Shown here: piece after piece, positions 43,476 through 52,905 of the stretch
How positions within the stretch are numbered: the stretch's first letter is position 1
Layout of the letters: each line of letters starts with the position of its first letter
DNA from: Pedobacter quisquiliarum
GTDB taxonomy: Bacteria > Bacteroidota > Bacteroidia > Sphingobacteriales > Sphingobacteriaceae
Length of the DNA: 64,000 nucleotides
Reading direction: 5' to 3'
NCBI RefSeq assembly: GCF_014642175.1
Contig: NZ_BMIL01000011.1
Location: 97,948-161,947, forward strand
The notes under the pieces: model-generated
Database searches by the model: none
Told to the model about the DNA's origin: nothing
Seen by the model: only the letters and a program-made list of their open reading frames with translations
Made by a program: the position numbers and the translations under genes

Positions 43476-44906
43476 ATGCTACGAGAAGAAATCTCTGTTT
43501 TTGATATATTTAAGATTGGTGTAGGTCCGTCGAGTTCCCATACCCTTGGCCCTTGGCGCGCAGCGCAACAATTTACCCTTGCACTGGAAAATCAGGACTA
43601 CCTCACCCAGGTGGTACAGATCAAGATTCTGCTTTACGGCTCCCTTGCGAAGACTGGTAAAGGCCACGGCACGGACGTCGCCATCCTACTCGGCTTAACC
43701 GGCGCAGATCCCGTAACCTTCGACGTAAACGCCATCGACAGCACCATTGCCAATATCAAAGAACAACAGATCTTAAACCTCGCAGGCATTAAGCATCTTG
43801 GCTTCGACTATAATGAAGACCTGATTTTCTTATATAACGAGAGTCTACCCTACCATCCGAACGCCGTAACCTTCCAGGCATTCCTGGAAAATGGAAAGGC
43901 TTTCTCCGAGACCTACTACTCCATTGGAGGCGGTTTCGTGGTTAAAGAAGGCGAAGCCGGAAGGGAGAAAACACTCGTAGAACTTCCTTTCCCGGTAGAG
44001 AAAGCCGCTGACCTGCTGCACTGGTGTTTAACCACCGGGTTAAAGGTTTCAGAGGTGGTTATGGAGAATGAACTCTCCTGGAGAACGGAAGAAGAAACCC
44101 GCAAAGGTATATTACAGCACTTTCATGTGATGAAAGACTGCACCTACCGCGGATGCCATACCGCAGGTGTCCTTCCTGGGGGATTGAATGTTGGCCGCAG
44201 GGCCGCAGCGCTGAACAAGCGACTCATCAACGGGCAGCCGTATGATGATTATGCAAGCTGGCTGGAAGCCATCCGCAAGGGCGGCAACGGCTTCAACTAC
44301 ATCCTGGACTGGGTAAGCTGCTTCGCACTTGCTGTAAACGAGGAGAACGCATCTTTTGGACGCGTGGTTACCGCACCAACAAATGGCGCCGCAGGGGTCA
44401 TACCGGCCGTACTGCAGTACTACATGGCTTTCTGTGATGGGTATACTGAAGAGAAGATCGTTCAGTTTATCGCTTGTGCTTCAGAGATCGGTAGCATCTT
44501 TAAGAAAGGCGCAACCATATCCGCAGCAATGGGCGGCTGTCAGGCGGAAATTGGAGTATCATCTGCGATGGCTGCAGCAGCACTTACGGAAGTTATGGGC
44601 GGCTCACAGCGTCAGGTACTCATGGCGGCTGAAATCGCTATGGAGCACCATCTGGGCATGACCTGCGATCCCATAGGGGGGCTTGTTCAAATCCCTTGCA
44701 TCGAGCGAAATACAATGGGTGCCATAAAAGCCATCACCGCAAGTCAGCTGGCATTACAAAGCAATCCCGATAAAGCGAAAGTAAGTCTGGATGCCGTGGT
44801 GAGCACTATGTGGGAGACTGCACAGGATATGAACTCCAAGTACAAGGAAACTTCTGATGGTGGCTTAGCAACCAAGAATATTCCGATCAGCTTGCCAGAG
44901 TGCTAA
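43476..44906 (+). CDS. sdaA: L-serine ammonia-lyase, iron-sulfur type, single chain
   Basis: The 476-residue protein has the beta-subunit start [20 protein letters not shown] and the catalytic alpha part [17 protein letters not shown]. Cys residues in [18 protein letters not shown] and [15 protein letters not shown] suit the 4Fe-4S cluster. The two domains are joined in one chain as in E. coli SdaA. It converts L-serine to pyruvate and ammonia. It is single-gene after the groEL terminator. Confidence 0.93.
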   Translation: MLREEISVFDIFKIGVGPSSSHTLGPWRAAQQFTLALENQDYLTQVVQIKILLYGSLAKTGKGHGTDVAILLGLTGADPVTFDVNAIDSTIANIKEQQILNLAGIKHLGFDYNEDLIFLYNESLPYHPNAVTFQAFLENGKAFSETYYSIGGGFVVKEGEAGREKTLVELPFPVEKAADLLHWCLTTGLKVSEVVMENELSWRTEEETRKGILQHFHVMKDCTYRGCHTAGVLPGGLNVGRRAAALNKRLINGQPYDDYASWLEAIRKGGNGFNYILDWVSCFALAVNEENASFGRVVTAPTNGAAGVIPAVLQYYMAFCDGYTEEKIVQFIACASEIGSIFKKGATISAAMGGCQAEIGVSSAMAAAALTEVMGGSQRQVLMAAEIAMEHHLGMTCDPIGGLVQIPCIERNTMGAIKAITASQLALQSNPDKAKVSLDAVVSTMWETAQDMNSKYKETSDGGLATKNIPISLPEC

Positions 44907-44957
44907 CGCCGCGGTAATCCTAAAATAGCAAGCCGATGAGTACCACCGGCAGGAAGT

Positions 44958-45668
44958 TTAGCCCTGTGCTTTCGTGTACAGTTCCATTTTGAACAATGCC
45001 GCGATGTGCATTTTTAGCTGCTCCTTTACCACATCAAGATTTAAAGGCTGACCAAGTTCGCGCTCCATAGAAGTTACATCCTTATCATCGATGCCGCAAG
45101 GCACGATGTTCCTGAAGTAATCCAGGTTGGCATTTACGTTAAATGCGAAGCCATGCATGGTTACCCAGCGGCTGCAACGCACGCCCAGCGCGCAAATCTT
45201 GCGTGCTTTCTCATTATCCGCGTCCAGCCACACACCCGTGTAGCCCGGATAGCGGCCTGCAATAATTCCGTAGTCTTTAAGTGTTAAAATCACTGCCTCT
45301 TCCAACGTGCGGAGGTAAAGGTGTATGTCCGTGAAAAAGTTATCCAGATCTAAGATCGGGTAACCAACGATCTGTCCAGGGCCGTGATAAGTAATATCTC
45401 CGCCGCGATTGATCTTGTAATAAGTAGCTTCTTTTTCTTTTAGTCCTGCTTCATCAAGCAGCAGGTTTTCCTGATGACCGCTTTTACCAAGCGTATAAAC
45501 ATGTGGGTGCTCACAAAAAATCAGGTAGTTCGGTGTCTCCAGCGACGTGTTGTCCGTGCGGTTTTTCCCCTTCAGCGCCACAATGGAACTAAAAATCTCA
45601 TCCTGTTTATCCCAGGCTTCCTGATAATCAATCAGGCCCCAGTCTATGTATTCTACTTTTTTGTTCAT
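44958..45668 (-). CDS. lipB: lipoyl(octanoyl) transferase
   Basis: The 236-residue protein has RGGDITYHGPGQIVGYPILD, the Lys in ARKICALGVRCSRWVTMHGFAFNVN, and the catalytic Cys in IVPCGIDDKDVTSM. It moves octanoate from acyl carrier protein to lipoyl domains. The phosphopantetheinyl transferase gene lies 31 bases upstream on the same strand, so both acyl-carrier functions are probably co-transcribed. Confidence 0.93.
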   Translation of the reverse strand: MNKKVEYIDWGLIDYQEAWDKQDEIFSSIVALKGKNRTDNTSLETPNYLIFCEHPHVYTLGKSGHQENLLLDEAGLKEKEATYYKINRGGDITYHGPGQIVGYPILDLDNFFTDIHLYLRTLEEAVILTLKDYGIIAGRYPGYTGVWLDADNEKARKICALGVRCSRWVTMHGFAFNVNANLDYFRNIVPCGIDDKDVTSMERELGQPLNLDVVKEQLKMHIAALFKMELYTKAQG

Positions 45669-45699
45669 GTTGAAAAATCCAATGGCGTATGCCTAAATG

Positions 45700-46347
45700 C
45701 TATAACGCTGCAGCAACATACCCCAGCATATAATTTTCTTCCACTTTGAAATATGGCACTTCCAGTAGCACCTCCCCTTCGGGTAAAACCGCTCTGGCCT
45801 GCACAACACCTTCATCCTGCGGGGTAAATGGATAAATGTCTATATGCTTCTTAAACTCCAGGCCTTTCTTGCCATACCACTTGTAAATCGCCTCTTTGGC
45901 GCACCAGCAGATGTACAAAGCAAGCGTATTATTCTTATCCGCAAGCCCGGCAAGCTCAGCAGGTTTCAAAAACTTGTGCTTAATCTTCTGGATCTTGTCT
46001 TTGATGAGCTCGATATCAACGCCCACCTGCTTGTTTTTGCTGATCATCACAGAAGCATAATCAAAGGAATGGCTGAAAGAGATCTGATAGTCGCCATTCA
46101 CCAGGTAAGGTTTCCCCTGGTCATCCATACGGCTGTCGATGTAATCGTTTGTTTGCAGCATCCTGCGTAAAAGCAGGCGCGTACTCAGCCAGTGCAGCAG
46201 CCTTTTCCCGTTGTTCAGGGAAGCAATAAAATCAAGTTCATGTGTTTTTAACTGCAGACCGCCGAAGAGTTCTTCTTCCGTTTCTTCAATTTTCCAAACC
46301 GCAAGTCTGGTATGTTCGTCAATGATCTTGTTTAGAATTACAGGCAT
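45700..46347 (-). CDS. 4'-phosphopantetheinyl transferase superfamily protein
   Basis: The 215-residue protein has the Mg-binding pair in VGVDIEL (about 103-109) and WCAKEAIYKWYGKKGLEF (about 148-165), the Sfp-type signature, with the helper residue SHSFDYA before them. It loads phosphopantetheine on carrier proteins; the length is between AcpS and Sfp. It is upstream of lipB in the same operon. Confidence 0.88.
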   Translation of the reverse strand: MPVILNKIIDEHTRLAVWKIEETEEELFGGLQLKTHELDFIASLNNGKRLLHWLSTRLLLRRMLQTNDYIDSRMDDQGKPYLVNGDYQISFSHSFDYASVMISKNKQVGVDIELIKDKIQKIKHKFLKPAELAGLADKNNTLALYICWCAKEAIYKWYGKKGLEFKKHIDIYPFTPQDEGVVQARAVLPEGEVLLEVPYFKVEENYMLGYVAAAL

Positions 46348-46412
46348 CTCTATTTTAGAAAATCAATGTAAAAGTATCTAAATTAACCATAATTTAGCGC
46401 AAATCTTAATAA

Positions 46413-46949
46413 ATGATACTATCAGACAAGCGCATACTGGAAGAAATTGAGAAGGGTACAATCATCATTGAACCGTTCCAGCCGGAGTGTTTAGGCACCA
46501 ATTCCTACGACGTGCATTTAGGCAAATACCTGGCGACTTACAAAGACCGGGTGCTTGATGCCAAGGCGCATAATACGGTGGTTCATTTTGAAATTCCGAA
46601 GGGTGGTTTTGTACTGCAACCCGGCACGCTGTATCTCGGCGTGACGGTAGAGTACACCGAAACCCATGCCCATGTGCCTTTTCTGGAGGGCAAATCCAGT
46701 ACGGGCCGCCTGGGTATCGATATTCATGCAACAGCCGGAAAAGGCGATGTAGGCTTCTGCAACACCTGGACGCTTGAAATCTCCTGTGCACAACCCGTAC
46801 GCATCTATGCGGGCATGCCCATCGGCCAGCTCATCTATTTTGCCGTAGAGGGCGATATCGAAACCATGTACAACAGCAAAGAAAACCCTAAATACGCCAA
46901 CAAGACAACGAAACCTGTCGAGAGCATGATGTTCAAGAACACGTTCTAA
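46413..46949 (+). CDS. dcd: dCTP deaminase
   Basis: The 178-residue protein has MILSDKRILEEIEKG at the start, PECLGTNSYDVHLGKYLA, and the catalytic and allosteric region VPFLEGKSSTGRLGIDIHATAG with the conserved Ser, Arg and Glu (FCNTWTLEISC). It deaminates dCTP to dUTP for thymidylate synthesis, as a homotrimer. A terminator lies 100 bases downstream, next to the enoyl-CoA hydratase start. Confidence 0.92.
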   Translation: MILSDKRILEEIEKGTIIIEPFQPECLGTNSYDVHLGKYLATYKDRVLDAKAHNTVVHFEIPKGGFVLQPGTLYLGVTVEYTETHAHVPFLEGKSSTGRLGIDIHATAGKGDVGFCNTWTLEISCAQPVRIYAGMPIGQLIYFAVEGDIETMYNSKENPKYANKTTKPVESMMFKNTF

Positions 46950-47048
46950 AAGCATCAAGCTACAAGCATCTAACACTCGCATCACGGGATTATTAACAGG
47001 CACACTCGGTAGTCAAAGCGAAAACCTAAATATTTTCTTATATAAGCT

Positions 47049-47079
47049 AAAGCCTCAATAATTGTATATTGAGGCTTTC
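47049..47079 (+). terminator. terminator between dcd and the enoyl-CoA hydratase gene
   Basis: AAAGCCTCAAT, loop AATTGTAT, ATTGAGGCTTT with a T-rich tail. It ends only 19 bases before the next ATG, so it may also act in the leader of that gene. Confidence 0.7.
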
Positions 47080-47097
47080 TTATTTAAGCCAAATATC

Positions 47098-47859
47098 ATG
47101 AACACCATAAAAGTAACGGTAAAGGACCGCCTGGCCATCATCACCCTGAACCGCGGCAAGTCGAACGCCCTCAACCGGGAGATGATTACCGAGCTCAACG
47201 ACATGATCCTGAACATCGACGCAGACGCCAGCATTGGCGGCGCCATGATCACCGGAACGGGCCACTTCTTTTCTGCAGGCCTCGACCTCATCGAGCTGTA
47301 CAACTACGACGAAGCTGAAACGCGCTCCTTCTGGACGCTCTTCTTCCAGTTTACCGCAAACCTATGCAAATTCAAAAAGCCACTTGTGGCAGCCATAAAC
47401 GGCCATAGCCCTGCGGGCGGATGTGTTATCGGTATCGCCTGCGATGCCCGCATCATGGCGGAAGGCAAGTACATCATTGGCTTAAATGAAGTGCCTGTCG
47501 GCATCATTGTGCCCCACAGCATCTTCAAACTATACGCATTTTGGCTCGGCGAAGCCGATGCTTCCAGAAGCCTACTCGAAGGCAAGCTATTCAACCCGGA
47601 AGAAGCATTGAAAATCGGGCTGGTAGATGAAGTCGTAAACCACGACAGCATCCTGACCGCTGCCGAACGACGCGTCCGCAAATACATGGCCTTTGAGGCC
47701 AATACCTGGCAGCAAAGCAAGCTGAACATCCGGCAAGAACTCATAAATACCATTTCTGCAGATCAAACCGATACGCTGAACAATATGCTCGCGCAGTGGT
47801 GGTCGCCCGCAACCAGAAGCATCCTAAAGACAATCATTGATAACCTTCAAAAGAAATAA
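47098..47859 (+). CDS. enoyl-CoA hydratase/isomerase family protein
   Basis: The protein has 254 residues from ATG 47098 (MNTIKVTVKDRLAIITLNR). It has the crotonase core: the oxyanion hole in GHFFSAGLDL and INGHSPAGGCVIGIACDARIM. The usual catalytic Glu positions read E in NEVPVGI, while the first is less clear. It acts on acyl-CoA in fatty-acid breakdown by family. It is followed three bases later by the SDR gene, a likely two-gene beta-oxidation operon. Confidence 0.85.
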   Translation: MNTIKVTVKDRLAIITLNRGKSNALNREMITELNDMILNIDADASIGGAMITGTGHFFSAGLDLIELYNYDEAETRSFWTLFFQFTANLCKFKKPLVAAINGHSPAGGCVIGIACDARIMAEGKYIIGLNEVPVGIIVPHSIFKLYAFWLGEADASRSLLEGKLFNPEEALKIGLVDEVVNHDSILTAAERRVRKYMAFEANTWQQSKLNIRQELINTISADQTDTLNNMLAQWWSPATRSILKTIIDNLQKK

Positions 47860-47862
47860 CGC

Positions 47863-48738
47863 ATGTACAACCAACCAATGCTTAGGGATGATGCCTTAAA
47901 AGGGAAAACAATTGTAATCACGGGCGGTGGCACCGGTCTCGGCAAAGCCATGGGCACCTACTTCCTGCAACTCGGCGCCAACCTGGTGATCACGAGCCGA
48001 AAGGACGATGTAATCCAGAACACCGCAAGGGAAATGGAGCAGTCCACCGGCGGCAAAGTGCTGGCCGTTGCCTGCGATGTCCGCGAATACAGTCAGGTGG
48101 AAAATGTACTTGCAGAAGCCATTAAGACCTTCGGACAGGTGGATAGCCTGATCAACAATGCAGCCGGGAACTTCATCTCCCCAACAGAAAGATTATCGGC
48201 AAATGCCTTCTCTTCCATCATAGACATCGTGCTCAAAGGTTCCGTGAACTGCACGCTGGCCTTCGGAAAACATTGGATCAAGGAAAAACAAACCGCCAGC
48301 GTACTCAATATCGTCACCACCTACGCCTTCACAGGTTCCGCTTACGTGGTACCATCGGCCTGTGCAAAGGGCGGTGTACTGGCCATGACCAGATCCCTCG
48401 CTGCAGAATGGGGCAAGTACGGCATTCGTACCAACGCCATTGCGCCGGGACCCTTCCCGACCAAAGGTGCATGGGAAAGACTGCTCCCTGGCGATCTTGC
48501 AGAGAAGTTCGACTTCAAAAATCGTGTGCCCTTAAAACGCGTGGGTGATCATCAGGAGCTGGCAAATCTTGCCGCATTCCTGGTCAGCGACTTCTCCGCC
48601 TACATCAATGGCGAAGTCATCACGATAGACGGTGGCGAATGGCTGCAGGGTGCAGGTCAGTTTAACGGACTGGAAGCCATACCAAACGACATGTGGGACA
48701 TGCTGGAGCAAATGACCAGAGCGACAAAAGGAAGTTAA
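47863..48738 (+). CDS. SDR oxidoreductase, 2,4-dienoyl-CoA reductase-like
   Basis: The 291-residue protein has the SDR nucleotide motif TGGGTGLGKAMG (about 20-31), NNAAGNF, and a C-terminal IDGGEWL typical of the peroxisomal/mitochondrial-type 2,4-dienoyl-CoA reductases. These use S and K with an altered Tyr: the usual YxxxK site reads YVVPSACAKGG here. It would reduce dienoyl-CoA in unsaturated fatty-acid breakdown, which suits its place after the enoyl-CoA hydratase. Confidence 0.82.
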   Translation: MYNQPMLRDDALKGKTIVITGGGTGLGKAMGTYFLQLGANLVITSRKDDVIQNTAREMEQSTGGKVLAVACDVREYSQVENVLAEAIKTFGQVDSLINNAAGNFISPTERLSANAFSSIIDIVLKGSVNCTLAFGKHWIKEKQTASVLNIVTTYAFTGSAYVVPSACAKGGVLAMTRSLAAEWGKYGIRTNAIAPGPFPTKGAWERLLPGDLAEKFDFKNRVPLKRVGDHQELANLAAFLVSDFSAYINGEVITIDGGEWLQGAGQFNGLEAIPNDMWDMLEQMTRATKGS

Positions 48739-48751
48739 TACTTCCTTTTGT
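48724..48751. terminator. hairpin overlapping both stop codons of convergent genes
   Basis: ACAAAAGGAAGT (48724-48735), loop TAAT, ACTTCCTTTTGT (48740-48751). The loop contains the SDR stop, and the right arm ends in the fabH stop. It can end transcription both ways. Confidence 0.8.
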
Positions 48752-49797
48752 TACCACCTGATCAATGCACTCGCCCAGGTAAATCCGGAGCCAAATGCCG
48801 CCAGGCATACCAAATCCCCTTCTTTAACCTTGCCCGCTTCCCACGCCTCGCATAGCGCGATCGGAACGGAAGCGGCCGTGGTATTCCCGTATTTCTGAAT
48901 GTTATTGAAAACCTTATCATCCGGCAGGCCAAGCAACTGCTGCACATACTGACTGATCCTTAAATTGGCTTGATGTGGCACCAGCAGGTCGATATCCCCA
49001 GCCTTAAGGCCATTCACGGCAAGTGCTTCATTGATCACCTCCGGGAACTTGGCCACCGCTTTCTTAAACACGGCCGGGCCGTCCATAAAAGGCAATGCCG
49101 CACCGCTCTCCAGCTGCTCACAAGTCATAAATAAACCACCAAGCTCCTGCTCCGGATAACCCGGCTGCTCCGGCATCCACTTGTTCGCATGCGAGCCGGG
49201 GTAGTACATCGCCAGCAGCTCCGCATCGGCACCATCGCTATGCAGGTGCGTGCTCAGAATACCCTGCCCTGCTTTGGCAGCCGGCTGCAACACCACCGCA
49301 CCGGCACCGTCGCCAAAAATCACCGACACATTGCGGCTCCGGGTTTCAAAATCCATCGCAAAAGAATGCTTCTCACTACCCACCACCAGGATGTTCTTAT
49401 ACATACCGGTTTTGATGTACTGATCGGCCACAGAAAGCGCATACAGAAATCCTGAACACTGATTCCGAACATCCAGCGCACCAACTTCCTTCATCTTCAT
49501 CTCCCGCTGCAGCAACACCCCACAACCCGGGAAATAATAATCCGGCGATAGCGTTGCAAAAACGATAAAATCGATGTCCTGTGCCGTTATACCTGCACGT
49601 TCAATGGCAATCTTCGCCGCTTCCACGCCCATCGTGGTCGTCGTTTCAGCATAACGGTCAGCAAAACGGCGTTCCTGGATCCCGGTTCTTTCCCGGATCC
49701 ACTGGTCGCTGGTTTCCATAAACCTAGACAGATCATCATTTGTATAGACGTTTTTAGGCACGTAGTACCCGATTCCGGCGATTTTGGAGCTTTGCAT
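48751..49797 (-). CDS. fabH: 3-oxoacyl-ACP synthase III
   Basis: The 348-residue protein has the KAS III triad: Cys in VRNQCSGFLYAL (about 113), His in VPHQANLRI and Asn in YGNTTAASVPIAL. The N-terminus IAGIGYYVPKNVYTNDDL and the RTGIQERR motif match FabH. It starts fatty-acid synthesis from acetyl- or branched acyl-CoA and malonyl-ACP; in branched-lipid Bacteroidota the primer is often isobutyryl-type, an inference here. The gene is divergent from clpS across an 80-base gap with a palindrome. Confidence 0.9.
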   Translation of the reverse strand: MQSSKIAGIGYYVPKNVYTNDDLSRFMETSDQWIRERTGIQERRFADRYAETTTTMGVEAAKIAIERAGITAQDIDFIVFATLSPDYYFPGCGVLLQREMKMKEVGALDVRNQCSGFLYALSVADQYIKTGMYKNILVVGSEKHSFAMDFETRSRNVSVIFGDGAGAVVLQPAAKAGQGILSTHLHSDGADAELLAMYYPGSHANKWMPEQPGYPEQELGGLFMTCEQLESGAALPFMDGPAVFKKAVAKFPEVINEALAVNGLKAGDIDLLVPHQANLRISQYVQQLLGLPDDKVFNNIQKYGNTTAASVPIALCEAWEAGKVKEGDLVCLAAFGSGFTWASALIRW

Positions 49798-49847
49798 TCT
49801 AGCTTATTTATGTTGATTTTAATGTTAAAAATACATTAACTACCACA

Positions 49848-49872
49848 TTAATTCGAATTAACCTTATTTTTG
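49848..49872 (+). promoter_or_regulatory. 14-bp palindrome next to the clpS -7 box
   Basis: TTAATTCGAATTAA (49848-49861) is a perfect palindrome in the fabH-clpS gap. TATTTTTG (49865-49872), an exact -7 box, follows and ends four bases before the clpS ATG. No good -33 element is seen. Confidence 0.5.
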
Positions 49873-49876
49873 TTTT

Positions 49877-50158
49877 ATGGCTACAGAAACAAAAGAAGAA
49901 ACATTTACCTTAGAAGAGATCCTGAGCTCGATTAAAACGACCAACCGTTTAATTTTATGGAACGATGATGTAAATACTTTTGATCATGTGATCTACTGCA
50001 TGATGAAATATCTGGACTATACCGAGAGTCAGGCCGAGAAAATCGCATGGGAAGTGCACAACAAAGGCAAGTGCTCCGTACTTGAAGGTTCCTATACCGA
50101 AATGGAAATTTACCGCAAGATTCTGCAGCAGGAAGGCCTCACCGTTACAGTAGATTAG
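49877..50158 (+). CDS. clpS: ATP-dependent Clp protease adaptor ClpS
   Basis: The 93-residue protein has LILWNDDVNTFDHVIYCMMKYL and the second half AWEVHNKGKCSVLEGSYTEMEIY, the N-end-rule binding pocket of ClpS. The N-terminal 25 residues are the flexible tail that enters ClpA or ClpC. It delivers N-degron substrates to Clp proteases. It is monocistronic, with a promoter directly abutting the start. Confidence 0.9.
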   Translation: MATETKEETFTLEEILSSIKTTNRLILWNDDVNTFDHVIYCMMKYLDYTESQAEKIAWEVHNKGKCSVLEGSYTEMEIYRKILQQEGLTVTVD

Positions 50159-50293
50159 GTTTTCTTTTCACTAACAAGAATATTACCTGAATAAGGGCCA
50201 TTATAGCTGTAATAAAATAGTTACCCGTCTGTTATTAAACTTAACCACCGTTACTTTGTCAACCTTTAAAAGACACGATAAAGTTCCGATTAG

Positions 50294-52783
50294 ATGAAGA
50301 AGTTCTTATACCAATTTTTATTACTAACCATTACCCTTTCCGCAGTTACGCTGGAATCTCTCGCCCAAAATACCGGCACTGCACAGATTAACGCTAAACT
50401 CGTTGACGCAAGTAACAACCAAGCCGTTCCATTTGCTACTGCTGTTGTTTTAAGCAGCCAGACAAAAGCCACTGTACGTGCGGCACAAACAGACATGGAA
50501 GGTAATCTATCCATGAAAAACCTCCCTGCAGGCACCTATACTTTCAAAATCAGCTATGTGGGTTTTCAAACCATGGTGCGCGATGGCATTACGCTGTTGA
50601 ACAATCAGGTGGTTAACCTGGGCACCATTAAAATGTCGGCTTCCAAAGGTACCGAACTTAATGAGGTGGTGATTCAGGGCGAGAAAGCGGCCATGCAGTT
50701 GGGCATCGATAAGAAGGTTTTTTCTGTAGATAAAAGTCTGGTAAGTGAAGGTGGTACGGCTACAGATTTACTTGCAAACGTACCTTCGGTGCAAACCGAT
50801 ATGGACGGCAACGTGAGCCTTAGAGGATCCTCTGGCGTACGTGTGCTTATCGACGGTAAACCATCCCTTATTGGCGGTGGCGATGTATCCGTAATCCTGC
50901 AATCCATCCCGGCAAGCTCCATTGAAAGCGTAGAAGTGATCACCAACCCAAGCTCAAAATATGATGCGGAAGGTCAGTCGGGTATCATCAACATCGTGCT
51001 AAAGAAAAACACCAAATTAGGTTTAAACGGTAACGTGGCTTTAAGTGCCGGTAACCGCGACAACTATAATGCAAACACCAGCTTAAGCTTTCAGAACAAT
51101 AAGGTAAACCTTTTCGGAAACTATAGCTTCCGCTCTGGAAACCGTTTAGGTGGTGGTTTCAACAACATTCAATACCTGAACACTGTAGCAGGCGGTACCG
51201 CCTTCGCAGACCAGAACACCGATTCACGTTCGCATGATCAAGGTCACAACGTTAAAGCAGGATTGGATTATACCATTGCACCGAAGAGCGTTGTGAGCTT
51301 TTCTGCCGGATTAAACGTTAGAGATAACGACCGTAATGAGATGTTGTACATCAACCAGTTCAACGCTGCAAACCTGCCCGTTAAACTGAGCAACAGAAGC
51401 AACGACAATGAAGGTAAGGGTAACAGCTTCGATTTAAACCTCGACTTTGTACAGAAATTTAAAAAACCTAAAGAGGAGCTAACGTTCAACCTGAACTACT
51501 CCGAAGGTAACAACGATAACTTCCAGTTTTACGACACCGACATTTACAACCTTGGTGGACAGCTGGCGAATGATGTACTCCTGGAACGCAACTTGAGAGA
51601 CGGCTGGAACCGCAACTACAACGTACAAGCAGATTATGTACGTCCACTTGGCGAAACAGGTCGCATTGAAGCGGGATACCGTTCACAGTTCAGAGACTCG
51701 AAAAGTGCAACAGACGCAAGTACGTTCAGTGATTCTACTGGCACTTACCTGCCAAACTACCGCGTTTCCAACGAATTCGAAAGCGGCGAGCAGATCCATG
51801 CCATCTACCTGAACTACCAGAACCAGATCGGCAACTTCGGTTACCAGTTGGGCCTTCGTGGTGAAGATGCAGAGCTGAACACCACCTCTGGCAGGTTCCA
51901 GAATGCTGGTGGTACCATTTATACGCCGGGTAAAATTGCATACACCAGGTTATATCCAAGTGTATTCGTAAGTCAGAAGCTGAAAAACGAACAACAGGTA
52001 CAGTTAAGCTATACCCGCCGTGTAAACCGTCCGAGGGGTTGGGACACCAACCCATTCCTGGATGTATCTGATCCACTAATGTGGAACCAGGGTAATCCAA
52101 ACCTGAAACCAGAAGATGTTCATGCCTTTGACTTTGGCTACAGCAAGTACTTCAAAAAGGTATCCATCATCAGTTCATTATACTACCGTCAGACCAACGA
52201 CCTGATTCAGCGTGTACGTTCAGAGCCGAACAGTGAAGGCGTAACGATCTCTACACCGCAGAACTTAACGCGCAACCTGGCCACAGGATTGGAGTTGATT
52301 AGCCGTGTGGATGTGGCCAAACTGTGGAACTTTACAGCCAACGTGAATTTGTTCCAGAGCAAAATCAATGGCGCACCGGAATATGGTATCATTGAGCGTT
52401 CAGGCTTTACCTGGAATGCAAACTTAACCAACAACTTCAACCTGCCATACAACATCACGATGCAGTTGAGAGCAGATTACCGCGCGCCGGAAGTTATGGC
52501 TCAAGGTAAACGTAACGCCATGTATGGCGTAGATGCTGGCGCGAAGTACGACTTCCCAGATAAGAAATCATCACTGAGCTTAAACGTGAGAGACGTGTTC
52601 GCAACCAGAAGATGGAGCATGACAACAGAGGCAAACAACTCGATTGTTGACTTTGAAAGATATATGCAAGGCACCATGGCCAACCTAACTTACTCCTACC
52701 GCTTTGGTAAAACCACTTTTACGGCTAAAAAGCCGAAGAGAGATCAAGAGCAGCGTGGTGGCGATGATGAGCAGCAGTTCTAG
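50294..52783 (+). CDS. TonB-dependent receptor-like outer-membrane beta-barrel protein
   Basis: The 829-residue protein has a signal peptide (1-25), a CarboxypepD_reg domain (about 27-115: FATAVVLSSQTKATVRA, LPAGTYTFKISYVGFQ) and a plug domain (LLANVPSVQTDMDGNVSLRGS, VEVITNPSSKYDAEGQSGIINIVLKK). A large barrel of the outer-membrane OMP_b-brl_3 type follows. There is no SusD neighbour and the length is short for SusC, so it is not a glycan SusCD pair. The substrate is unknown. A terminator follows the stop. Confidence 0.88.
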   Translation: MKKFLYQFLLLTITLSAVTLESLAQNTGTAQINAKLVDASNNQAVPFATAVVLSSQTKATVRAAQTDMEGNLSMKNLPAGTYTFKISYVGFQTMVRDGITLLNNQVVNLGTIKMSASKGTELNEVVIQGEKAAMQLGIDKKVFSVDKSLVSEGGTATDLLANVPSVQTDMDGNVSLRGSSGVRVLIDGKPSLIGGGDVSVILQSIPASSIESVEVITNPSSKYDAEGQSGIINIVLKKNTKLGLNGNVALSAGNRDNYNANTSLSFQNNKVNLFGNYSFRSGNRLGGGFNNIQYLNTVAGGTAFADQNTDSRSHDQGHNVKAGLDYTIAPKSVVSFSAGLNVRDNDRNEMLYINQFNAANLPVKLSNRSNDNEGKGNSFDLNLDFVQKFKKPKEELTFNLNYSEGNNDNFQFYDTDIYNLGGQLANDVLLERNLRDGWNRNYNVQADYVRPLGETGRIEAGYRSQFRDSKSATDASTFSDSTGTYLPNYRVSNEFESGEQIHAIYLNYQNQIGNFGYQLGLRGEDAELNTTSGRFQNAGGTIYTPGKIAYTRLYPSVFVSQKLKNEQQVQLSYTRRVNRPRGWDTNPFLDVSDPLMWNQGNPNLKPEDVHAFDFGYSKYFKKVSIISSLYYRQTNDLIQRVRSEPNSEGVTISTPQNLTRNLATGLELISRVDVAKLWNFTANVNLFQSKINGAPEYGIIERSGFTWNANLTNNFNLPYNITMQLRADYRAPEVMAQGKRNAMYGVDAGAKYDFPDKKSSLSLNVRDVFATRRWSMTTEANNSIVDFERYMQGTMANLTYSYRFGKTTFTAKKPKRDQEQRGGDDEQQF

Positions 52784-52814
52784 AAAATAATGTATTTCGC
52801 CTAGCGGAAATAAG

Positions 52815-52848
52815 AAAACGCCTGCATCAGAAATGCAGGCGTTTTTTT
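52815..52848 (+). terminator. terminator of the receptor gene
   Basis: AAAACGCCTGCAT, loop CAGAA, ATGCAGGCG and seven T form an intrinsic terminator. Confidence 0.88.
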
Positions 52849-52905
52849 ATGCGCTAATTTCTACCTAAGCAAACCCTTATCAACACCATGGCAACCATGC
52901 TGCAG

